Source: Halosimplex pelagicum (GTDB taxonomy: Archaea > Halobacteriota > Halobacteria > Halobacteriales > Haloarculaceae). From it: a DNA stretch of 64,000 bases. The notes below the pieces were generated by a model that had not been told where the DNA came from, did not search any database, and was given only the letters and a program-made list of their open reading frames with translations. Below, one piece after another: positions 8,671 to 16,000 of the stretch; position 1 is the stretch's first letter, and each line of letters begins with the position of its first letter. The stretch covers positions 3,658,001-3,722,000 of the forward strand of contig NZ_CP058909.1 in assembly GCF_013415905.1 (NCBI RefSeq). Reading direction: 5' to 3'. Both the position numbers and the translations under genes were made by a program.

Positions 8671-9336
8671 ATGAGCCTCTTCGCAGAGTTCCACGTCCCG
8701 TCGGCCGACTTCGCCCTGTTCGAGACGCTCGACCGGCTCCCGGATCTCGTCGTCGAGATCGACCGCGTCGCGGCCGCCGACGAGCTACTCACTCCCTACT
8801 TCTGGGTCTCCGCGGTCGAGATCGACGAGTTCGAGGCCGTCGCCGAGGGCGACCCGTCGATCGAGGACCTCCGGCGGCTCGACGACTTCGAGTCGGCGTC
8901 GCTGTACCGCGCCACCTGGACCGAGAACGTCGACACGATGGTGTACGCCTCGACGCAGGCCGGCGCGACGATCCTCGAAGCGAAGGGGCAACACGGCGTC
9001 TGGGACATCCGCATCCGCTTCGACGACCGCGATCCTCTGGAGGCGTTCCAGAAGTACGCCCAGCGGTTCGACATCTCCTTCGACCTCGTGAAGCTCTACG
9101 AGACCGAACACCCGCGGACCGGCAGCCAGTACGGCCTCACCGAGAAGCAACACGAGGCGCTCAACACCGCCTGGGAGCTGGGCTACTTCGAGGAACCGCG
9201 CGAGGCGACGCTCGCGGAGGTCGCGGCCGAACTCGACATCACGCGCCAGTCGCTCTCGCAGCGACTCCGTCGGGGCCACCACGCGCTCGTCGCCAACACC
9301 ATCCGCGTGACGCCGCTCGCGGCGGAGAAAGCGTAG
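8671..9336 (+). CDS. HTH-10 (Bat-like) transcriptional regulator
   Basis: 221 aa. The N-terminal ~145 residues match the sensor-like domain common to haloarchaeal bacterio-opsin-activator-type proteins. The C-terminus (about residues 155-210) is the HTH-10 domain: LTEKQHEALNTAWELGYFEEPR, then ATLAEVAAELDITRQSLSQRLRRG. It lacks the PAS/GAF modules of full-length Bat and is of the short, widespread type. The ATG at 8671 is chosen because the upstream reading frame shows no conserved sequence. The target is unknown; it lies divergently from thrC and could regulate it. Confidence 0.88.
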   Translation: MSLFAEFHVPSADFALFETLDRLPDLVVEIDRVAAADELLTPYFWVSAVEIDEFEAVAEGDPSIEDLRRLDDFESASLYRATWTENVDTMVYASTQAGATILEAKGQHGVWDIRIRFDDRDPLEAFQKYAQRFDISFDLVKLYETEHPRTGSQYGLTEKQHEALNTAWELGYFEEPREATLAEVAAELDITRQSLSQRLRRGHHALVANTIRVTPLAAEKA

Positions 9337-9413
9337 CCGCACCGCCCCTCCCTGATAAACCCCTGACGTGGGCAGTACGAAAGCCGACCCGGACGCCGCC
9401 CCACGATCGGTGT

Positions 9414-9749
9414 ATGGAGTCACAGCCGACAGCGGCTTCGAACCCGGTAACGGACGCCTTTGGACTGTTAGGTCATCGATACCGACGCTACGTGGTGCGG
9501 ACGCTCGACGACCACGGCTGCGAACTGACGCTGGCGGACCTGGCCGACGAGACGGCCCGCCGGGAGCACGACCGGCCCGTGAGCGAGATCGCCTCCGAGA
9601 CGGTCTCGGAGATCTACCTCGCGCTGTACCACACGCACGTCCCGAAACTGGCCGACGGCGACGCCGTCCGATACGACCAGGACCACGACATCGTCGACCC
9701 GCGCGAGCGCGTCGAGTCGCTCGCGCAGGTGCTCGAAGTCGTCGGGTAA
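9414..9749 (+). CDS. Small winged-helix protein of the haloarchaeal DUF7344 type
   Basis: 111 aa. DAFGLLGHRYRRYVVRTLDDHG followed by ELTLADLADETARRE is the typical opening of the short haloarchaeal winged-helix family. EIYLALYHTHVPKLADGDAVRYD forms the second helix and wing. It has no sensor domain. It probably binds DNA as a dimer; target and signal are unknown. It follows the HTH-10 regulator on the same strand after a 77-nt gap. Confidence 0.75.
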   Translation: MESQPTAASNPVTDAFGLLGHRYRRYVVRTLDDHGCELTLADLADETARREHDRPVSEIASETVSEIYLALYHTHVPKLADGDAVRYDQDHDIVDPRERVESLAQVLEVVG

Positions 9750-9847
9750 GCGCGGCCTGTCGCGGACGGTGTTCGACGGACCCGGCGGGCGCGCTCGGCG
9801 ACCGCGCTTCCCCGTGATTGATGTACCCGCTCACCGACCGGACTGGT

Positions 9848-10552
9848 ATGAACGAGGGGCTGCGCGTGCGCGAGCGCCTCGGCGTCGCCGACGCCATCAC
9901 GCTCGGCAACGCCGTCGTCGGGTTCGCCGCCGGCGTCGTCGCGCTCTCGGACCCCCGCCTCGCCGCCCGACTCGTCCTACTGGCCGCCATCGCCGACGCG
10001 CTCGACGGGATCGCAGCCCGAACTTTCGGCGGCACCGAGGTCGGTCCGCTGCTGGACTCGGTGACCGACGTGGTGTCGTTCGGCGCGACCCCCGCGCTGC
10101 TCGTCGTCGGCATCGCGGGCGCCGAGTGGGGGTGGCTGGGCGACGGGATCGGGGCCGCACCGCCCGCACAGGCCGTCGCGGCCGTCGGCGTCGGGGCCGT
10201 ATTCGTCGTCTTCTCGGTCCTGCGGACCAGCCTCTACAGCGAGTTCGTCGGCGAGGGGGAGAACCGCCCCGGCATCCAGAACACGCTCGGCGCGACGATC
10301 CTGGCCGCCGCCTACCTCGCCGGGTTGACCTGGGTCCCGGGCCTGCTCGCCGTCGCCGTCGTCCTCTCGGTGGCGATGGTCGCGCCGGTCCCCTACCCGA
10401 AACTGCTGGCCCGCGACGCCGGAGTCCTCGGCGTCGTCCAGGCCGCCGCCATCCTCGCGCCGCTGGCCTACGGTCGACTTCTCCCGCGATTCCTGCTCGT
10501 CGCGGCGCTGGGGTACATGTTCCTCGCGCCCCGATTCTACTGGGGGGAGTGA
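9848..10552 (+). CDS. pssA: CDP-alcohol phosphatidyltransferase, probable archaetidylserine synthase
   Basis: 234 aa, six to seven membrane segments. The family signature D-x2-D-G-x2-A-R-x7-G-x3-D-x3-D is complete: DALDGIAARTFGG through VGPLLDSVTD (Asp50, Asp53, Asp70, Asp74). It would join CDP-archaeol to L-serine at the cytoplasmic membrane. In haloarchaea this subtype is linked to the archaeosortase/PGF-CTERM protein-sorting system, and a PGF-CTERM protein is encoded at 60176. ATG 9848 is preferred over upstream in-frame ATGs at 9818/9821. The head-group specificity (serine versus glycerol or inositol phosphate) is inferred, not visible. Confidence 0.85.
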   Translation: MNEGLRVRERLGVADAITLGNAVVGFAAGVVALSDPRLAARLVLLAAIADALDGIAARTFGGTEVGPLLDSVTDVVSFGATPALLVVGIAGAEWGWLGDGIGAAPPAQAVAAVGVGAVFVVFSVLRTSLYSEFVGEGENRPGIQNTLGATILAAAYLAGLTWVPGLLAVAVVLSVAMVAPVPYPKLLARDAGVLGVVQAAAILAPLAYGRLLPRFLLVAALGYMFLAPRFYWGE

Positions 10553-10584
10553 CGCCGCCGACCGCCGGCTGCCCGCTCGCTGGG

Positions 10585-10597
10585 GAACCTTTTTGCA
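10585..10597 (+). promoter_or_regulatory. T-rich promoter element upstream of bioB
   Basis: GAACCTTTTTGCA is centred about 29 nt upstream of the GTG at 10620. This spacing fits leaderless initiation there and argues against the in-frame TTG at 10593, which falls inside the element. Confidence 0.45.
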
Positions 10598-10619
10598 CCC
10601 GTCAACCGACACGCCGATC

Positions 10620-11768
10620 GTGGTTTACGAGACCGGCAACCGAACGATAGACGACGCCGTCGAGCGCGTGCTGGCGGGCGAGCGCCTCGACCGCCGCGAC
10701 GGACTGGCGCTGATCGCACAGCCGGTCGAGGAGCTGGCCGCGGCGGCCGACGCCGTCCGCGCCGAGTTCGGCGACGGCACCGTCGACGCCTGCTCGATCG
10801 TCAACGCCAAGGCCGGCGACTGCGCCGAGGATTGTGGCTTCTGCGCCCAGTCGGTCCACTTCGACACCGGCATCGACAACTACGGCTTCCTCGGCCCCGA
10901 GAAGATCCTCGAAGCGGCGAAGCGGGCCGAGCGCGACGGCGCCCAGCGGTTCGGCATCGTCGTCGCCGAGAAGGGCGTCTCGAAGGAACACCGCCCGGAG
11001 GAGTGGGAAGAGGTCCTCGAAGCTATCCGACTGGTCCGCGACGAGACCGACGTGGAGGTGGACGCATCCCTGGGCATCCTCACCGAGGAGGAAGCCGAGA
11101 TCCTGGCCGACGAGGGACTCAACCACTACAATCACAACATCGAGACCTCCCCGAACTTCTTCCCCGAGATCGTCGACAGCCACGCCTTCGAGGACCGCGT
11201 GGAGACGCTGGAAGTCGCGAAGGAGGCCGGCATGGACCTCTGTGCGGGCGTCATCCTCGGCATGGGCGAGAGCCCGACCGACCGGGTCGACGCGGCGGTC
11301 GCCCTGCAGGACGTGGGCGTCTCCTCGCTCCCGGTGAACATCCTCAATCCCGTCGCGGGCACGCCGCTGGGCGAGCGGTTCGACGACGGCGCGGCGATTT
11401 CGACCGAGGAGATCGTCTCGACAATCGCGGTCTACCGACTGTTGCACCCCCACGCGCGGGTGCGGCTGACCGGCGGCCGGGAGGCCAACCTCGACGCTGA
11501 CGAGCAACACCTGCCGTTCGAGGCCGGCGCCGACGGGATGCTCACCGGCGACTACCTCACGACCGAGGGCCAGTCGCCCGCCGACGACATCGAGGTCGTC
11601 GAACGCGCAGGGCTTGAGCCCAACACCGAGGCCAACGACTTCGACCCGGCCTCGGTGAAGGCGCGTCACGCCGACGGCGGGACGGACGCTCCGAGCGAAC
11701 CCGACGGTGGTGACGCGGGCGACGCGGAGACGGCTGCCGGCAGCGCGACCAGCAACGTTTCGGACTGA
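10620..11768 (+). CDS. bioB: Biotin synthase (radical SAM)
   Basis: 382 aa. The radical-SAM cysteines CxxxCxxC are Cys68, Cys72 and Cys75 in GDCAEDCGFCAQS. Other BioB landmarks are YNHNIETSPNFF, GVILGMGES and LTGGREANL. It inserts sulfur into dethiobiotin, using a [4Fe-4S] cluster for SAM cleavage and a second auxiliary cluster as sulfur donor. The C-terminus has an acidic, disordered tail of about 35 residues not needed by the fold. I chose GTG 10620 (MVYETGNRTIDDAV). It heads the bioB - bioU-like - unknown - bioF - bioD run, all on the plus strand. Confidence 0.93.
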   Translation: MVYETGNRTIDDAVERVLAGERLDRRDGLALIAQPVEELAAAADAVRAEFGDGTVDACSIVNAKAGDCAEDCGFCAQSVHFDTGIDNYGFLGPEKILEAAKRAERDGAQRFGIVVAEKGVSKEHRPEEWEEVLEAIRLVRDETDVEVDASLGILTEEEAEILADEGLNHYNHNIETSPNFFPEIVDSHAFEDRVETLEVAKEAGMDLCAGVILGMGESPTDRVDAAVALQDVGVSSLPVNILNPVAGTPLGERFDDGAAISTEEIVSTIAVYRLLHPHARVRLTGGREANLDADEQHLPFEAGADGMLTGDYLTTEGQSPADDIEVVERAGLEPNTEANDFDPASVKARHADGGTDAPSEPDGGDAGDAETAAGSATSNVSD

Positions 11769-11798
11769 CGACGACAGCAGACGGTTTCAGACACACAC

Positions 11799-12977
11799 AT
11801 GGACGACGACGTGACATTCGCGGTACTCGGCACTGGCGGCATCGGCAGACGAACGCTCGACGTGGCCCGGCACAAGGACGGTCTGACCCCGGTCGCGGCC
11901 TGCGACCGCAACGGCGTCGCGGTCGACCACGATGGCCTCGACGTGGAGGAACTGCTCGACGCGACGGAGGGCAACATCGCCTCGGGTCCCGAGGCCGATG
12001 GCGACACGCCCGCGACGCCGACCGACGACTACGCGTCGGACGGCGGTCTCGCGAGTCACGCGAGCGAGACCTCGTCAGAGCCGGGCTCTGACGGCGGAGC
12101 CGCCGCCGTCGAGGGCGGTTCGGTCGGCGACGGGACCGCCAGCGACGGCGTGAAACAGGCCGGGGAAGACGCCGGCATCGTCGCCAGCGCGCAGGGCGAA
12201 CCCACCGAGACGCCGATCGACGACGTGATCGCCGAGAGCGACGCTATCGACGCTGTCCTGCTCGCACTCCCGAACCTCGAACACGACTTCATTCCCCGGG
12301 TCGCCGAGCGGTTCGCCGACGCGAGCTACGAGGGCGTCCTCGTCGACGTGCTCAAGCGCTCGCGGGTCATCGGGATGCTCGACGACCGCGCCGACACGCT
12401 CGAATCGAGCGGCATCACGTTCGTCTGCGGCGCGGGCGCGACCCCCGGCTTCCTCACCGGCGCGGCGGCGCTGGCCGCCCAGTCGTTCGTCGAGGTCGAA
12501 TCAGTCGAGATCTGGTGGGGCGTCGGTCTCAAATCCGGCTACGAGGACAACCGCGGCACCGTGCGCGAGGACATCGCCCACCTCGACGGCTACGACATCG
12601 AGCGCGCCCGGGAGATGAGCGAGGCCGAGATCGAGGACCTCATCGAGGAGCACGACGGCCGATTGGAGTTCCACGACATGGAGCACGCCGACGACGTGCT
12701 GCTGGAGCGCGCCGGCATCTGCGACGCCGAGGACGTGTCGGTCGGCGGGGTGCTGGACGTGCGCTCCGACGAGAAACCGACGACGACGACCGTCCGGGTC
12801 ACCGGCACGACCTTCGACGGGGAGCGCGGCACCAACACCTTCGAACTCGACGACGCGACGAGCATGGAGGCCAACGTCAACGGGCCCGCGCTGGGCTACC
12901 TGAAGGCCGCCGTCCTCCGCAACCGCGCGGGCGACTACGGCGTCTACGGCCCCGCGGAAGTCATGCCGAGCTTCTGA
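11799..12977 (+). CDS. bioU: Saccharopine-dehydrogenase-like oxidoreductase, probable BioU (single-turnover DAPA synthase)
   Basis: 392 aa. The N-terminal Rossmann motif is AVLGTGGIGRRTLDVARHK, and the middle domain includes FVCGAGATPGFLTGAAALA. This is the fold of cyanobacterial BioU, which replaces BioA by donating its own lysine amino group to the KAPA-derived substrate. The candidate lysine is Lys186 in VLVDVLKRSRVIG. Removing an Asp/Gly/Ser-rich insert of about 60 residues (roughly 62-122) places it near position 125, close to Lys124 of Synechocystis BioU as I recall it. It starts 31 nt after bioB and lies upstream of bioF and bioD; no bioA is in the window. The function is inferred from family and context. 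Confidence 0.75.
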   Translation: MDDDVTFAVLGTGGIGRRTLDVARHKDGLTPVAACDRNGVAVDHDGLDVEELLDATEGNIASGPEADGDTPATPTDDYASDGGLASHASETSSEPGSDGGAAAVEGGSVGDGTASDGVKQAGEDAGIVASAQGEPTETPIDDVIAESDAIDAVLLALPNLEHDFIPRVAERFADASYEGVLVDVLKRSRVIGMLDDRADTLESSGITFVCGAGATPGFLTGAAALAAQSFVEVESVEIWWGVGLKSGYEDNRGTVREDIAHLDGYDIERAREMSEAEIEDLIEEHDGRLEFHDMEHADDVLLERAGICDAEDVSVGGVLDVRSDEKPTTTTVRVTGTTFDGERGTNTFELDDATSMEANVNGPALGYLKAAVLRNRAGDYGVYGPAEVMPSF

Positions 12978-13063
12978 GCGGCGCTTTGAGGTCCCCCGCG
13001 GCGTCGTGCTTCCCGTTCGCACGGTTCGACCAGCGTTTAGTCCCCCGGCCGCGCAGGTCGGTC

Positions 13064-13663
13064 ATGGTCGACATGGAGCCGTTCTGCGAGTACTGCGAGT
13101 TCGGCGGCGACCGGGTGTACCTGCTCGTGGCGCTCGCGCGGGCCAAGGAGAACGAGGGGACGACGAGCAACGCGGCGCCGGCGATCCGGAAGGTCGTCGA
13201 GAGCGAGGGCGAACTCGCCCGGAAAGCCGCCGAGCTGGCCCACGCCGCGAGCCGGTTCGACGAGCGGTTTCGCCTCTACCTGACCGCCAACGCCCGCGAC
13301 GCGTTGAAGGCGACGTTCGAACTCCGGCGGTCGATGGACGACTGGCTGGAGGGGCGGATCCACGGCGACGAGGGCGTCCGCGGGAAGTTCAAGCGGGTCG
13401 ACGGCGAGTTCCTGTCGACGCTGCAGTCGGACGCCTGCCGCGACGAGACGAACTTCGTCTTCGATCTGGACGACGCGACCGCGGCCGACCGCGACACGCT
13501 CGTCGAGGACCTGCGGGGCCACACCGAGGTCGCCCTCACTCGCGAGACGCCGAACGGCTACCACGTCGTCACCGAACCGTTCAACTACAACGAGCTGACG
13601 ACCGCCGTCGAGTACGAGCTGAAGACCGACGGGATGGTCTTCGTCTCGTATCTGGACGGGTAG
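13064..13663 (+). CDS. Unknown protein encoded inside the biotin locus
   Basis: 199 aa, not recognised. The N-terminus has one CxxC pair (FCEYCEFGGDRVYLLVALARAKEN). The middle is helical and charged (ELARKAAELAHAASRFDERFRLY). The C-terminal ~75 residues look like an alpha/beta domain with NFVFDLDDATAADRDTLVEDL, a TRETPNGYHVVTEPFNY segment and a final VFVSYLDG. There is no signal peptide or membrane segment. It lies 86 nt after bioU and 85 nt before bioF, all on the same strand, so it may be a bystander or a new biotin-pathway factor. A small pol-like or nucleotide-binding fold is possible but unsupported. Confidence 0.7.
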   Translation: MVDMEPFCEYCEFGGDRVYLLVALARAKENEGTTSNAAPAIRKVVESEGELARKAAELAHAASRFDERFRLYLTANARDALKATFELRRSMDDWLEGRIHGDEGVRGKFKRVDGEFLSTLQSDACRDETNFVFDLDDATAADRDTLVEDLRGHTEVALTRETPNGYHVVTEPFNYNELTTAVEYELKTDGMVFVSYLDG

Positions 13664-13748
13664 TTGACCCTGTAGGTGCGGTCGCGTCCCTGTTGGGCTG
13701 GCGCGGCCGACCGAAAGGACGAGGGGCGAGCGGCCCGCGCTCCCGGGT

Positions 13749-14960
13749 ATGACCGAGCGCGGTTTCGACCTCGACGCGCGACTGCGGGAGCGCGAACGCG
13801 CGGGGCTGCGGCGCCACCTCGACCCGGCCGAGTCCGTGGGTGCGCGGACACGATTCAGCCCCGATCCGCGGGGCGAGGCGCCGGACTACGGCGACCAGTC
13901 GCTCGTGTTCGCCTCGAACAACTACCTCGGGCTGGCGAGCGACCGCCGGGTCCTCCAGGCCGCCGAGAACGCCGCCCGCGCGGTCGGCACCGGTGCGGGC
14001 GCCTCCCGCCTCGTCACCGGCGACACCGGCCTCCACCGGGCGCTCGAACGCGATCTGGCCGACTGCAAGGGCTGTGAGCGGGCGCTCCTGTTCTCCTCGG
14101 GTTACGCCGCCAATATCGGAACCATCGAGGCGCTCGCGCCGGACGTGGTGTTCTCGGACGAACTCAACCACGCGAGCATCGTCGACGGCTGTCGCGTCGG
14201 TGCGGCGGAGACCGTCGTCTACGACCACGCCGACCCCGACGACCTGCGGGCGAAGATGGCCCAGCGAGCGGCCGGCTCGCTCGACAGCGGGACCGAGGAG
14301 GAGTGGCTCGTCGTCACGGACACGGTGTTCTCGATGGACGGCGACGTGGCGCCGCTGGCGGCGATCTGCGACGCGGCCGAGGCGTTCGGTGCGTGGGTGA
14401 TGGTCGACGAGGCCCACGCGACGGGACTGTTCGGCGACGGCGGCGGCGTCGTCCAGCGGGAGGGACTGGCCGACCGCGTCGACGTGCAACTCGGCACGTG
14501 CTCGAAGGCCCTGGCGAGCCAGGGCGGCTACGTCGCCGGCGACGAGGCGCTCGTGGAGTACCTCTTGAACGCCGCGCGCTCGTTCGTCTTCTCGACGGGA
14601 CTGGCGCCGCCGGCGGTCGGCGCCGCCCGCGAGTCCCTGCGGATCGCCCGCGAGACCGACCGGGCCGAGCGGCTCTGGGAGACCGTCGCGACGCTTCGCG
14701 AGGGGCTGGAATCGATGGGGTACGAGGTACTCGGCGAGACGCAGATCCTCCCGGTGCTGGTCGGCGACCGGGAAGACGCGGTGGAACTGGGGGAGCGACT
14801 GGCCGACCGCGGGGTCGAGGCGCCGGCCATCCGTCCGCCGACGGTTCCGGAGGGGACCGCCCGCATCAGGGTCGCGCCGATGGCCACCCACACCGACGAG
14901 GAGGTGGCTCGCTGTCTCGACGCCTTCGAGGCCGCCGGTCGGGAGGTGGGACTGCTGTGA
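13749..14960 (+). CDS. bioF: 8-amino-7-oxononanoate (KAPA) synthase
   Basis: 403 aa, alpha-oxoamine synthase family, PLP-dependent. Landmarks: FASNNYLGLASD, GAGASRLVTGDTGLH, FSDELNHASIVDG, VMVDEAHATGLFG (PLP-binding Asp), and the Schiff-base Lys253 in GTCSKALASQGGY. It condenses pimeloyl-CoA/ACP with L-alanine to give KAPA, the substrate of the BioU-like enzyme encoded upstream. Glycine C-acetyltransferase is the main alternative within the family; placement directly before bioD settles the call. Its stop overlaps the bioD start. Confidence 0.92.
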   Translation: MTERGFDLDARLRERERAGLRRHLDPAESVGARTRFSPDPRGEAPDYGDQSLVFASNNYLGLASDRRVLQAAENAARAVGTGAGASRLVTGDTGLHRALERDLADCKGCERALLFSSGYAANIGTIEALAPDVVFSDELNHASIVDGCRVGAAETVVYDHADPDDLRAKMAQRAAGSLDSGTEEEWLVVTDTVFSMDGDVAPLAAICDAAEAFGAWVMVDEAHATGLFGDGGGVVQREGLADRVDVQLGTCSKALASQGGYVAGDEALVEYLLNAARSFVFSTGLAPPAVGAARESLRIARETDRAERLWETVATLREGLESMGYEVLGETQILPVLVGDREDAVELGERLADRGVEAPAIRPPTVPEGTARIRVAPMATHTDEEVARCLDAFEAAGREVGLL

Positions 14961-15670
14961 GCGACGACCGCACGGAGCCCGTGGCGGAACTGTCCGGCGA
15001 GAGCGTGTCGGACTTCGCGGTGGTCGGCACGGACACCGGCGTCGGGAAGACGGTCGTGACGGCGGGACTGGTCGGCTGGCTCCGGGGTGCCGGCGTCGAC
15101 GCCCGCGCCGTCAAACCGGCACAGACCGGGTATCCGCCGGACGACGACGCCGGCTTCGTCGCCGACGCCTGCGGGACCGACGCGGCCGCGACCTGTCTCG
15201 AACGGCTCGAACCGGCGCTCGCGCCGGCCGTCGCCGCCGAGCGCGAGGGAGTCGACCTGTCCTACGACGCGATCCGCGAGGGGTGCGAGCGGGAACTCGC
15301 CGACGCGGCGGTCGGCGTCGTCGAGGGGATCGGCGGGCTGCGCGTCCCGCTGGCCGACGACCGGGAGGTCGTCGACCTCGTGGCAGACCTCGGAGTGCCC
15401 GCGCTCGTCGTCGCGCGCTCGGGCCTGGGGACGCTCAACCACACGGCGCTGACCGTCGAAGCGCTCGAACGCCGCGGCTGTGCGGTCGAAGGGATCGTTC
15501 TCAACGAGTACGAGGGCGCCTCGGTCGCCGAGCGGACCAACCCCGACGTGCTCGCCGACATGACCGGCCGTCCGGTGTGGACGCTGCCGCCGCTAGGAAT
15601 CGACGAGCCCCGCGACGCCGTCACCGGCGTCCGCGAACGGCTCCCGACGGACGCGTTTCCGACCGGGTGA
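14957..15670 (+). CDS. bioD: Dethiobiotin synthetase
   Basis: 237 aa. The P-loop VVGTDTGVGKTVVTAGL and the KPAQTGYPPDD segment are classic BioD. VVEGIGGLRVPLADD holds the ligand-binding Glu-Gly. It carboxylates diaminopelargonate and closes the ureido ring with ATP. The GTG start at 14957 overlaps the bioF stop (GTGA), preceded at 8-nt spacing by GGAGGTG, a good Shine-Dalgarno match for an internal operon gene. If the BioU-like enzyme already delivers a carbamate, BioD would only need to do the ATP-dependent ring closure. Confidence 0.92.
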   Translation: MSDDRTEPVAELSGESVSDFAVVGTDTGVGKTVVTAGLVGWLRGAGVDARAVKPAQTGYPPDDDAGFVADACGTDAAATCLERLEPALAPAVAAEREGVDLSYDAIREGCERELADAAVGVVEGIGGLRVPLADDREVVDLVADLGVPALVVARSGLGTLNHTALTVEALERRGCAVEGIVLNEYEGASVAERTNPDVLADMTGRPVWTLPPLGIDEPRDAVTGVRERLPTDAFPTG

Positions 15671-16000
15671 GCGGCTCCGACGGTGCGTGGTTCTCGACGG
15701 CGTGACGACTCCGGCCGAATACCGCGTCTTCGGCCGGACGAGACGCCGGCTGTCGTGTGGAGATCCAGCGACAAAGGGGAACGGTGGGGCGAGACGCCCC
15801 AGCGTGTGACACTACGGAGCCAACTGGCTCCATCGGAAACGAAGGTTTCCGAGAGTAAAAGTGTACGCGATCGTTCACGGTCGAGTATCGTCCCGTTATC
15901 GGGGTAAGAACGCGTTACCCGAAGTAGTCGGATCCACCGACCCGCCGGGGACCGATAGCGAGGACCGTTTCGGGTCCGTCGGCGGCCGGGCGACGTGCCG
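15671..16000. other. Non-coding gap between convergent genes, packed with perfect hairpins
   Basis: No convincing gene is present in these 330 bases. Four inverted repeats stand out. GGGGCG/CGCCCC has a 3-nt loop (15786-15800). GGAGCC/GGCTCC has loop AACT (15816-15831). TCGGAAAC/GTTTCCGA has loop GAAG (15833-15852). GGGTAA/TTACCC has a 7-nt loop (15902-15920). The first three follow one another within 67 bases. bioD ends on the left and the BioD-like gene ends on the right, so this could be a bidirectional termination zone or a structured small RNA. No poly-T tract follows the hairpins. Confidence 0.6.

Noticed and set aside
10593-10619. TTG start giving a nine-residue longer BioB
   Set aside because: The TTG lies inside the T-rich promoter element. 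GTG 10620 has leaderless spacing and the usual BioB N-terminus.
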